NCBI GenBank assembly: GCA_964577055.1
Contig: CAZNWC010000002.1
Location: 1 to 64,000 of the forward strand
DNA: 64,000 nt
Direction: 5' to 3'
Source of the DNA: PNNG01 sp964577055
GTDB lineage: Bacteria; Bacteroidota; Bacteroidia; UBA7662
Position 1 is the first letter of the stretch; each line of letters opens with the position of its first letter. A program made the position numbers and the translations under genes. Below are positions 27,316 to 34,828 of this stretch, in pieces. The notes under the pieces were generated by a model. That model was not told the DNA's origin. It saw only the letters and a list, made by a program, of their open reading frames with translations, and searched no databases.

Positions 27316-29259
27316 ATGAACATAGAAGTTATTTTGCCTGACGGCAGTTCGCGACAATTTCCGCAGGGAACAACCGCTTTTGATGTCGCCAAAAGCATCA
27401 GCGAGGGACTTGCACGTGTAGTGCTTGCGGCAGAGGTGAATGGTGAAATTTGGGATTTGAGCCGCACATTGCCTGCCAAGTGTAGCCTGAGTTTGCTCAA
27501 ATGGGAAAGTGATGGCGGGAAGTATGCGTTTTGGCATTCTTCTGCACACCTCATGGCCGAAGCCTTGGAAGCCCTTTATCCGGGTATTCGCTTGGGCATA
27601 GGCCCACCCATTGAAAATGGATTTTACTACGACATCGATTTTGGTGAATACAGCTTCTCGTCGAATGACTTTGAGCAAGTGGAAGCCAAAATGCTGGAAT
27701 TGGCCAAGCAAGAAAATAGTTTTGAGCGTACCGAGGTGAGCAAGGCAGAAGCCATAGCTTACTTCACGGCAAAAGCCGATCCGTACAAACTTGAGCTCAT
27801 TGAGGGACTTGAAGACGGAACCATTACCTTTTACAAGCAGGGTAACTTTACAGACCTGTGTCGCGGCCCTCATTTGCCCGATACCGGCAGGATCAAAGCG
27901 GTAAAGCTTTTGAATACCGCTGGTGCCTACTGGAGGGGCAATGAAAAGAACAAACAGCTCACCCGAATTTATGCGGTTACTTTTCCTTCATCCAAAGAGC
28001 TCAAAGAACATCTCGAAAAGCTGGAAGAGGCCAAAAAACGCGATCACCGCAAGCTGGGCAAGGAGTTAGAACTGTTTACTTTTAGTGAAAAAGTGGGCAT
28101 GGGCTTGCCGTTGTGGCTGCCCAAAGGAGCCTTGCTTCGCGAAAGATTGGAAAACTTCATGCGCAAAGCCCAAGTACGTGCAGGCTATGAGCAAGTAATT
28201 ACACCGCACATTGGAAGCAAACAATTGTATGTGACTTCTGGTCACTGGGAGAAGTATGGTCAAGATTCTTTCAGGCCTATTTATACGCCGCATGAAGGAG
28301 AAGAATACCTGCTCAAGCCCATGAACTGTCCGCATCACTGCGAAATCTACAAAAGTAAGCCAAGGTCATACAAGGACCTGCCTGTTCGTTTGGCTGAGTT
28401 TGGCACTGTTTACCGTTACGAACAACATGGCGAGCTGCATGGGTTGACACGTGTGCGTGGTTTCACGCAAGACGATGCACACCTTTTTTGTAGGCCTGAC
28501 CAGGTAAAAGACGAATTCAAAAAAGTAATCGATCTGGTATTGTACGTCTTCAATGCTTTGGGATTCAGTGAGTACACTGCGCAAATTTCATTGCGTGACC
28601 CAGAGAACAAGACGAAATACATTGGTTCGGATGAGGCTTGGGAGAAGGCAGAGCGCGCTATCATTGAGGCTGCAGCTGAAAAGGGATTGAATACCGTAAC
28701 CGAATTGGGTGAGGCGGCATTTTATGGTCCCAAACTCGACTTCATGGTGCGTGATGCCCTGGGCAGAAAATGGCAGTTGGGGACCATTCAGGTCGATTAC
28801 AACTTGCCTGAACGGTTTGAACTGGAGTATACTGGTTCTGATAACTTGAAATACCGTCCGGTTATGATTCACCGAGCACCATTTGGATCAATGGAACGAT
28901 TTGTAGCAGTTTTGCTTGAGCATTGTGGCGGAAAGTTCCCATTGTGGTTGTCGCCCGAGCAGGTGATTGTGTTGCCTATCAGTGAAAAATTCAAAGATTA
29001 CGCTGAAAATGTTTCTCAGTTGCTGAATTATCACGATATTCGCAGCTTCGTAGACAATAGGGATGAAAAAATAGGCAGGAAAATCCGCGATGCGGAGGTT
29101 CAAAAGACGCCTTACATGCTTGTTATCGGCGAAAAAGAGGTAACCGACAGTGTAGTTTCGGTGCGCAAACACGGCGAAGGCGATATCGGCGTGATGTCGC
29201 CTGAAGGACTGTTGGATTACCTGAAACTGGAAATAAACCGCCAGATTCAACCCGTTTAA
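27316..29259 (+). CDS. thrS: threonyl-tRNA synthetase
   Basis: 647 residues, full family length. Order: TGS domain (1-60), editing/SAD domain with HSSAHLMAEAL (HxxxH), then the class II core with zinc-ligand Cys in MNCPHHCEIY, QDDAHLFC, and motif 3 in HRAPFGSMERF, and the C-terminal anticodon-binding domain. It charges tRNA-Thr in the cytosol. First of the conserved thrS-infC-rpmI-rplT order. Confidence 0.97.
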   Translation: MNIEVILPDGSSRQFPQGTTAFDVAKSISEGLARVVLAAEVNGEIWDLSRTLPAKCSLSLLKWESDGGKYAFWHSSAHLMAEALEALYPGIRLGIGPPIENGFYYDIDFGEYSFSSNDFEQVEAKMLELAKQENSFERTEVSKAEAIAYFTAKADPYKLELIEGLEDGTITFYKQGNFTDLCRGPHLPDTGRIKAVKLLNTAGAYWRGNEKNKQLTRIYAVTFPSSKELKEHLEKLEEAKKRDHRKLGKELELFTFSEKVGMGLPLWLPKGALLRERLENFMRKAQVRAGYEQVITPHIGSKQLYVTSGHWEKYGQDSFRPIYTPHEGEEYLLKPMNCPHHCEIYKSKPRSYKDLPVRLAEFGTVYRYEQHGELHGLTRVRGFTQDDAHLFCRPDQVKDEFKKVIDLVLYVFNALGFSEYTAQISLRDPENKTKYIGSDEAWEKAERAIIEAAAEKGLNTVTELGEAAFYGPKLDFMVRDALGRKWQLGTIQVDYNLPERFELEYTGSDNLKYRPVMIHRAPFGSMERFVAVLLEHCGGKFPLWLSPEQVIVLPISEKFKDYAENVSQLLNYHDIRSFVDNRDEKIGRKIRDAEVQKTPYMLVIGEKEVTDSVVSVRKHGEGDIGVMSPEGLLDYLKLEINRQIQPV

Positions 29260-29264
29260 ACAAA

Positions 29265-29271
29265 AAGGAGG
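29265..29271 (+). promoter_or_regulatory. strong Shine-Dalgarno sequence of infC
   Basis: AAGGAGG, five bases before the ATC start at 29277. Most genes in this window show no such sequence, as expected for the phylum, which makes this one stand out and fixes the infC start. Confidence 0.85.
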
Positions 29272-29276
29272 AAAAT

Positions 29277-29834
29277 ATCGCACAGCAGCCATCGGCAAAT
29301 CCCCGTTTCAGGAGGGAGAAACCCGTTGATCCAATCAACGAAAACATCAATTATCCTGAAGTGAGGCTTGTAGGCGAAAACGTTGAGAACGGCGTTTATC
29401 CCATTGCCAAAGCTTTAAAACTTGCCGACGAACTGGAGTTGGATCTGGTTTTGATAACTGAGAATGCCAAGCCTCCGGTTTGCCGCATTACCGATTACAG
29501 CAAGTTCCTGTACGAAAAAAAGAAGCGGGAAAAGGAAATCAAAGCGAATACGGCCAAAACCGTAATCAAAGAAATTCGATTTGGTCCCAATACCGATGAT
29601 CACGACTTTCAGTTCAAGCTGAAGCATGCCAAAAAATTCCTCGAAGAGGGTGCGAAAGTGAAAGCTTATGTACACTTCAGAGGTCGGGCGATTGTCTTCA
29701 AAGAGCGTGGAGAGTTGTTGTTGCTCACTTTTGCCCAAGAGCTGGAAGAATTAGGAAAGGTGGAAAGCCTGCCCAAACTGGAAGGAAAGCGGATGTTTAT
29801 CAGCATTGCTCCCAAAGCCGTTAAAACGAAATAA
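29277..29834 (+). CDS. infC: translation initiation factor IF-3 with ATC start codon
   Basis: 185 residues when begun at ATC 29277. The frame is open from 29205 and holds no ATG, GTG or TTG before GTG 29361; starting at that GTG would delete the conserved PINENINYPEVRLVGEN segment that opens the IF-3 N domain. The AAGGAGG five bases upstream supports ATC. IF-3 binds the 30S subunit and rejects wrong start codons; in E. coli infC uses AUU so that IF-3 represses itself. The same logic is likely here. Two domains joined by a lysine-rich linker (KKKREKEIKANTAKTVIKEI); the C domain ends SIAPK. Confidence 0.93.
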   Translation: MAQQPSANPRFRREKPVDPINENINYPEVRLVGENVENGVYPIAKALKLADELELDLVLITENAKPPVCRITDYSKFLYEKKKREKEIKANTAKTVIKEIRFGPNTDDHDFQFKLKHAKKFLEEGAKVKAYVHFRGRAIVFKERGELLLLTFAQELEELGKVESLPKLEGKRMFISIAPKAVKTK

Positions 29835-29855
29835 ACTATTTAACCATAGAATACG

Positions 29856-30056
29856 ATGCCTAAAATGAAAACCAACTCCGGTGCTAAAAAGAGGTTCGCT
29901 CTTACCGGAACAGGAAAAATCAAAAGGAAGCACGCCTACAAGCGTCACATTCTTACCAAAATGTCGACCAAGCAGAAGCGTCGTCTAACCAAAGGATCTT
30001 TGGTAGATTCTACCAATGAGTCACTCATCAAGAAACTTTTAACTATCGGAAAATAA
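29856..30056 (+). CDS. rpmI: ribosomal protein L35
   Basis: 66 residues, very basic: MPKMKTNSGAKKRFALTGTG and RHILTKMSTKQKRRL are diagnostic. 21 bases after infC, in the conserved infC-rpmI-rplT order. Confidence 0.97.
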   Translation: MPKMKTNSGAKKRFALTGTGKIKRKHAYKRHILTKMSTKQKRRLTKGSLVDSTNESLIKKLLTIGK

Positions 30057-30087
30057 GTCAGTTTACAAGTGTTTTCGAACCACTGAC
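30057..30087 (+). other. possible hairpin between rpmI and rplT
   Basis: GTCAGT (30057-30062) pairs with ACTGAC (30082-30087) around a 19-base loop and fills most of the spacer between the two genes. L20 represses its own operon in other bacteria by binding mRNA, so this could be a target; the stem is short and the assignment weak. Confidence 0.25.
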
Positions 30088-30102
30088 ACAAATTGAAAAG
30101 CT

Positions 30103-30447
30103 ATGCCAAGATCAGTAAACCACGTAGCATCGCGCGCACGCCGCAAAAAAGTAATGAAGATGGCCAAAGGCTACTTCACTACCCGTAGTACCGTATGGAC
30201 CGTTGCGAAAAACGCAGTAGAAAAAGCCCTCGGCTATGCCTACCGCGATCGCAAAGCCAAAAAACGTCATTTCCGCACTTTGTGGATTGCACGTATCAAC
30301 GCTGCAGCCCGCCAAGAAGGAATGAGCTATTCGCAGATGATGGGCAAACTCGGTAAGACCGAAATTGCACTCAACCGCAAAGTATTGGCCGATTTGGCCA
30401 TGAATCACCCCGAAGCTTTTCAAGCAGTCGTGAAAGAAATCAATTAA
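30103..30447 (+). CDS. rplT: ribosomal protein L20
   Basis: 114 residues: MPRSVNHVASRARRKKVMKMAKGYF and LWIARINAAARQEGMSYSQMM are diagnostic. It binds 23S rRNA and is needed for early 50S assembly. Last gene of the operon, ahead of a strong terminator. Confidence 0.97.
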   Translation: MPRSVNHVASRARRKKVMKMAKGYFTTRSTVWTVAKNAVEKALGYAYRDRKAKKRHFRTLWIARINAAARQEGMSYSQMMGKLGKTEIALNRKVLADLAMNHPEAFQAVVKEIN

Positions 30448-30463
30448 GTGGCATTACGCCCAT

Positions 30464-30492
30464 AAAAAAAGCCCCGTTTTCGGGGCTTTTTT
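30464..30492. terminator. bidirectional terminator between rplT and rocD
   Basis: GCCCCG (30471-30476) and CGGGGC (30481-30486), loop TTTT, flanked by A7 and T6. It serves both convergent genes. Confidence 0.93.
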
Positions 30493-30501
30493 CGTTTTAG
30501 C

Positions 30502-31770
30502 TCATTTTGCAAAGGACTTTAAGGCAGTTTCAAATCGATTGAGCACTTCCAGAATTTCGCCTTCTTGCACAATCAAAGGAGGGGCAAGTCGGATGATGTT
30601 GCCATGGGTAGGCTTGGCAAGCACACCCAGTTCTATCATTTTCAAACACAAATTCCAAGCAGTACCGCTATCGGGACGATCGTTGATGACTACTGCATTC
30701 AACAATCCCTTGCCCCGTACCAATTGCAGTAAGTCGTATTTGTCAACAAGTTTTTGCATCTCGCTGCGGAACAGCTTACCCATGCGGTCGGCATTTTCAA
30801 TCATTTTTTCTTCGATAAGCACTTGGAGTGCGCTCATCGCAATGCGGCTACCCAACGGATTGCCACCAAAGGTAGAGCCATGTTCGCCCGGACGAATATT
30901 CAACATGATGTCGTCGTCGCACAAAACGGCACTCACCGGATAAATTCCACCCGCCAGTGCCTTGCCCAAAACCAAGATATCAGGGCGAACATCTACATGA
31001 TCGCAAGCCAGCATTTTGCCCGTACGGCCAATGCCGGTTTGGATTTCATCGGCAATCATCAATACCTCATACCTGCTGCACAGCGAACGAACACCCCTGA
31101 GGTAAGCGTCGTCGGGCAGCACTACTCCAGCCTCGCCTTGGATGGGCTCGAGCATAAAGGCGGCCACATGCGGGTCGCGCAAAGCATGTTCGAGTGCTTC
31201 AAGGTCGTTATAGGGTATCAAATCATAACCGGGCACAAAAGGGCCAAAGCCCTTGCGTGAACTAGGGTCGGTAGAGGAGGAGATAGCTCCAATAGAACGC
31301 CCCCAGAAATTGCCTTCTACAAAAACGATGCGTGCTTGATTTTCGGGAATGTTCTTCTTGTCGTAACCCCACCTGCGCGCCAGTTTTACAGCTGTTTCTG
31401 CGGCTTCCACACCTGTATTCATGGGCAAAAGCCGCTGATATCCGAATAATTCGGTCATGAATTTTTCGTATTGCCCCAAAACATTGTTGTGAAAAGCACG
31501 GGAAGTGAGGGTGATTTGACTTGCCTGTTCAACCAAAGTAGCCACAATTTTGGGGTGGCAATGGCCTTGGTTTACGGCGCTGTATGCTGATAAAAAATCG
31601 AAATATTCTTTGCCTGCAGTGTCCCAAACGCGTATTCCTTGTCCTTTCGACAAAACCACCGGCAACGGATGGTAATTGTAAGCACCATAATCGTGTTCCA
31701 ATGCCATGGAGGCATCGGCCGAAATTTCCGGATTAAATTCAAAGTCAACAGAAGTAAGAGTGGCTTTCAT
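30502..31770 (-). CDS. rocD: ornithine aminotransferase
   Basis: 422 residues, class III PLP aminotransferase. The opening EHDYGAYNYHPLPVVLSKGQG and FLSAYSAVNQGHCHPKI match ornithine-oxo-acid transaminases; the PLP lysine is in VLGKALAGGIYPVSA. It turns ornithine plus 2-oxoglutarate into glutamate semialdehyde and glutamate, linking arginine breakdown to proline and glutamate. A monocistronic unit facing the ribosomal cluster on its right. Confidence 0.93.
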   Translation of the reverse strand: MKATLTSVDFEFNPEISADASMALEHDYGAYNYHPLPVVLSKGQGIRVWDTAGKEYFDFLSAYSAVNQGHCHPKIVATLVEQASQITLTSRAFHNNVLGQYEKFMTELFGYQRLLPMNTGVEAAETAVKLARRWGYDKKNIPENQARIVFVEGNFWGRSIGAISSSTDPSSRKGFGPFVPGYDLIPYNDLEALEHALRDPHVAAFMLEPIQGEAGVVLPDDAYLRGVRSLCSRYEVLMIADEIQTGIGRTGKMLACDHVDVRPDILVLGKALAGGIYPVSAVLCDDDIMLNIRPGEHGSTFGGNPLGSRIAMSALQVLIEEKMIENADRMGKLFRSEMQKLVDKYDLLQLVRGKGLLNAVVINDRPDSGTAWNLCLKMIELGVLAKPTHGNIIRLAPPLIVQEGEILEVLNRFETALKSFAK

Positions 31771-31793
31771 GCGTAAAAATTTGGGATATAGCG

Positions 31794-31824
31794 TTTGTGA
31801 ATTAGTTTGCTTCTTCTATCTTTG
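31794..31824 (+). promoter_or_regulatory. promoter of the rpmB ribosomal cluster
   Basis: TTTG (31794-31797), 19-base spacer, TATCTTTG (31817-31824): both halves of the Bacteroidota consensus TTTG-N19-TAnnTTTG. The best promoter match in the window, 60 bases ahead of rpmB. Confidence 0.8.
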
Positions 31825-31884
31825 CATTCTCATTTGCGGGGGATATTGTGCCTTCTGCAAAAATAAGCTAAAAGAGCAAGAAAA

Positions 31885-32118
31885 ATGTCTAAAGTTTGTG
31901 TACTTACCGGTAAGAAGGTGATGGTTGGAAACAGCGTATCGCACTCGAACATCAAGACAAAGCGCAGGTTCTATCCGAACTTGCAGACCAAGCGTTTCTA
32001 CATTCCCGAAACCGGTGAATGGGTGACCTTGAAGTTGTCGACCAGCGCCATCAAAACCATCAATAAAAATGGTTTCAGCGCTTCTATCAATAAGTTTTTG
32101 AAAAAAGGAAAAATCTGA
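31885..32118 (+). CDS. rpmB: ribosomal protein L28
   Basis: 77 residues; MSKVCVLTGKKVMVGNSVSHSN is diagnostic of bL28. First gene of the rpmB-rpmG-DUF4295 cluster, with six bases to rpmG. Confidence 0.96.
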   Translation: MSKVCVLTGKKVMVGNSVSHSNIKTKRRFYPNLQTKRFYIPETGEWVTLKLSTSAIKTINKNGFSASINKFLKKGKI

Positions 32119-32124
32119 TAAATC

Positions 32125-32307
32125 ATGGCTAAGAAGGGGAACCGTGTTCAGGTAATCATGGAGTGCACCGAGCACAAAGCCAGTGGCATGCCGGGTACTT
32201 CACGCTACATTACCGTGAAGAATAAGAAAAATACCACCGAGCGTATGGAGTTGAAAAAATACAACCCCATTCTCAAGCGTGTAACCGTTCACAAAGAAAT
32301 TAAGTAA
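32125..32307 (+). CDS. rpmG: ribosomal protein L33
   Basis: 60 residues; VQVIMECTEHKASGMPGTSRYITVKNKKNT and LKKYNPILKRVTVHKEIK are diagnostic of bL33. The zinc-binding CxxC pairs of the zinc-dependent paralogue are absent, so this is the zinc-free form. Confidence 0.96.
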   Translation: MAKKGNRVQVIMECTEHKASGMPGTSRYITVKNKKNTTERMELKKYNPILKRVTVHKEIK

Positions 32308-32309
32308 TC

Positions 32310-32468
32310 ATGGCAAAGAAAGTAGTAGCCACCCTGAAGCGTCAGGCTTCAGAAAATGAGAAAGTTGTAAAAGTGATCAAAGCAAAACGTTCTGACAAGT
32401 CAGGTGCTTACACTTTCAAAGAAGAGTTCATTACTGCCGACCGCGTAAAGGACTACTTCAGCAAGTAA
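32310..32468 (+). CDS. DUF4295 small ribosome-associated protein (candidate bL38)
   Basis: 52 residues, two bases after rpmG: starts MAKKVVATLKRQASENEKVV and ends TADRVKDYFSK. It is very basic and matches the Bacteroidota-specific DUF4295 family, always found after rpmB-rpmG. From memory, the Flavobacterium johnsoniae ribosome structure revealed a new large-subunit protein, bL38, and this family at this position is the likely match; I am not certain of that equivalence. Confidence 0.85.
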   Translation: MAKKVVATLKRQASENEKVVKVIKAKRSDKSGAYTFKEEFITADRVKDYFSK

Positions 32469-32521
32469 TACCGCAGCAGTGGAGTTGGCATTGAACGGCT
32501 TCCACTTTTGTTTTTTCACAC

Positions 32522-32553
32522 AGAGCCGTTTCATTGAAGCGGCTCTTTTTTTT
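32522..32553 (+). terminator. terminator between DUF4295 and ftsY
   Basis: AGAGCCG (32522-32528) and CGGCTCT (32540-32546) with a partly paired loop, then T8 (32546-32553). It ends only nine bases before the ftsY ATG, so it either separates the ribosomal genes from ftsY or attenuates read-through. Confidence 0.85.
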
Positions 32554-32561
32554 AAGCGTCT

Positions 32562-33521
32562 ATGGGATTTTTTGATTTTTTCAGCAGCCGTAAAAACAAG
32601 GATTCGCTGGTAAAGGGATTGGAGAGAACCCGTGAAGGGGTTTTTTCGAAAATTGCACGCCTCATTACCGGTAAAAGCCGCATCGACGACGATATGCTCG
32701 ATGAGCTGGAAGAAATCCTCATCAGTGCCGATGTAGGGGTAGAAACCACCATCAAAATCATTGGGAGAATTCAAGCTAGGGTAAGCCAGGAAAAAGGCCT
32801 GCAAGCCGACGACCTCAACCGTTTGTTGCGGGAAGAGATAGCAGCTTTGTTGTCGCGCCAAGGCAATGATGGGCATTTTGATTTTCCAGCCGACAGCCGT
32901 CCATATGTCATCATGGTGGTGGGGGTAAATGGTGTGGGTAAAACCACCACCATTGGGAAATTGGCCCACCAGCTCAAAAGCCAAGGCAAACAAGTGGTTT
33001 TGGGTGCGGCTGATACTTTCCGTGCAGCGGCCATCGACCAGCTGAAAATTTGGGGTGAACGGGTTGGCGTACGTGTGGTGCACCAGCAAATGGGTGCTGA
33101 TCCTGCCTCTGTGGCTTTCGATACCCTCAAATCGGCCTTGGCAACGCAGGCAGATGTGGTGATCATTGATACTGCCGGACGATTGCACAACAAAGTGGGT
33201 TTGATGAACGAACTCAGCAAAATCAGAAATGTGATGCAGAAAGTGGTGCCAGGTGCACCGCACGAGGTACTGTTGGTACTCGATGCTTCAACCGGACAAA
33301 ACGCGGTAGAACAAGCCCGTCAGTTCACGGCAGCCACCGAAGTGAATGCCCTGGCGCTCACCAAGCTCGACGGAACAGCCAAGGGCGGTGTGGTGATTGG
33401 CATAAGCGACCAATTTAACGTACCTGTAAAATATGTAGGCGTTGGCGAAAAAATGGAACATTTACAGCCTTTCGATCGCAACGCCTTTGTTGAAGCACTA
33501 TTTAGTCAACCTGAAGCATGA
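32562..33521 (+). CDS. ftsY: signal recognition particle receptor FtsY
   Basis: 319 residues: N domain to ~110, then GTPase with P-loop GVNGVGKTTTIGKLA, DTAGRLHNK (G3) and TKLDGTAKGG (G4). It docks SRP-bound ribosomes at the membrane. The acidic A domain of E. coli FtsY is missing, as in most bacteria. Its stop overlaps the rimO start (ATGA). Confidence 0.96.
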   Translation: MGFFDFFSSRKNKDSLVKGLERTREGVFSKIARLITGKSRIDDDMLDELEEILISADVGVETTIKIIGRIQARVSQEKGLQADDLNRLLREEIAALLSRQGNDGHFDFPADSRPYVIMVVGVNGVGKTTTIGKLAHQLKSQGKQVVLGAADTFRAAAIDQLKIWGERVGVRVVHQQMGADPASVAFDTLKSALATQADVVIIDTAGRLHNKVGLMNELSKIRNVMQKVVPGAPHEVLLVLDASTGQNAVEQARQFTAATEVNALALTKLDGTAKGGVVIGISDQFNVPVKYVGVGEKMEHLQPFDRNAFVEALFSQPEA

Positions 33522-34828
33522 AAACCAAAAATCTTCAACGGCCCAAGGTGAATGTAGTTACCTTGGGTTGTTCCAAAAACCTGGTTGACTCTGAAAACCT
33601 TATCACCCAGCTCAAAGCGAACCAATTTGACGTGGCACATGAGTCGAGCAGAAAAGCTCAGGTGGTCATTGTGAATACATGCGGTTTCATCGACAATGCA
33701 AAGCAGGAATCGATCGACACCATTTTAAGTTATATCGATGCCAAGCAGGAGGGATTGGTTGACAAATTGTATGTGACCGGCTGTTTGAGCCACCGTTACA
33801 AAGACGAATTGGAAGCCGAAATGCCTGAAGTAGATGCTTTTTTTGGCACCATGGAGCTCCCGCGGATTTTGAAAACCTTGGGCGCCGATTACCAACACGA
33901 ATTGCTGGGTGAACGCATTATCACCACGCCCACCCATACAGCCTTCATGAAAATATCGGAAGGATGCAATCGTCCCTGTTCGTTTTGCGCGATTCCTTTG
34001 ATGCGTGGTAAACACGTTTCGAAATCTATTGAAGACATCGAACGTGAAGCAAAAAACCTGGTCAAGGGTGGCGTAAAGGAATTGGTGCTTATCGCCCAAG
34101 ATTTGACATATTACGGTCTGGATTTATACGGCAAGCGTAATCTTGCCGAATTGTTGCAGCGATTGAGCGATGTGCCCGATTTGTCGTGGATCAGGTTGCA
34201 ATACGCCTATCCTTCTCAATTTCCGGAAGATATCCTTCCAATTATCAGGGAACGCAGCAACATCTGCAATTACCTTGATATGCCATTGCAGCATGCTTCT
34301 GATGCCATGTTAAAAAGTATGCGCAGGGGCATTACAGCATCGCGCACACAAGAACTCATCGATCGGATCCGCGGGGAAGTACCAGGCATTCATTTGCGCA
34401 CGACCATGATCAGTGGCTATCCGGGTGAAACAGAAGCCGATCACCAAGCCATGCTCGATTTTGTAGCACGCAATCGCTTCGAACGTTTGGGCGTATTCGC
34501 CTATTCACACGAAGAAAATACAGCAGCATACAATCTGACGGATGATGTGCCGGCAGAAGTGAAGGATGAGCGCGTAGAAGAAATCATGGCCCTGCAGCAG
34601 GAGATTTCAGCAGAATTGAATGAAGCCAAAATAGGTGAGACGTATAAAGTGCTGTTTGACCGCAAAGAGGGCAACTTCTTTGTAGGCCGTACCGAATTCG
34701 ACTCACCTGAGGTCGACAACGAAGTTTTGGTAGACGCAAGGGAACATTTTGTCCGTATTGGTGATTTTGCACAGGTACGCATCGACAGCGCTGCTGAATT
34801 CGATTTGTACGGAACACCACTTACATGA
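33518..34828 (+). CDS. rimO: ribosomal protein S12 methylthiotransferase RimO
   Basis: 436 residues. N-terminal MTTase domain with cluster cysteines in VTLGCSKN, VNTCGFI and VTGCLSHR; radical-SAM motif CNRPCSFC; C-terminal TRAM domain from about 370. LGCSKN-LVDSENL and the RPCSFCAIPLMRGKHVS context separate RimO from MiaB. It adds a methylthio group to an Asp of S12. Overlaps ftsY and bshC by four bases each, so the three are coupled. Confidence 0.94.
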   Translation: MKTKNLQRPKVNVVTLGCSKNLVDSENLITQLKANQFDVAHESSRKAQVVIVNTCGFIDNAKQESIDTILSYIDAKQEGLVDKLYVTGCLSHRYKDELEAEMPEVDAFFGTMELPRILKTLGADYQHELLGERIITTPTHTAFMKISEGCNRPCSFCAIPLMRGKHVSKSIEDIEREAKNLVKGGVKELVLIAQDLTYYGLDLYGKRNLAELLQRLSDVPDLSWIRLQYAYPSQFPEDILPIIRERSNICNYLDMPLQHASDAMLKSMRRGITASRTQELIDRIRGEVPGIHLRTTMISGYPGETEADHQAMLDFVARNRFERLGVFAYSHEENTAAYNLTDDVPAEVKDERVEEIMALQQEISAELNEAKIGETYKVLFDRKEGNFFVGRTEFDSPEVDNEVLVDAREHFVRIGDFAQVRIDSAAEFDLYGTPLT

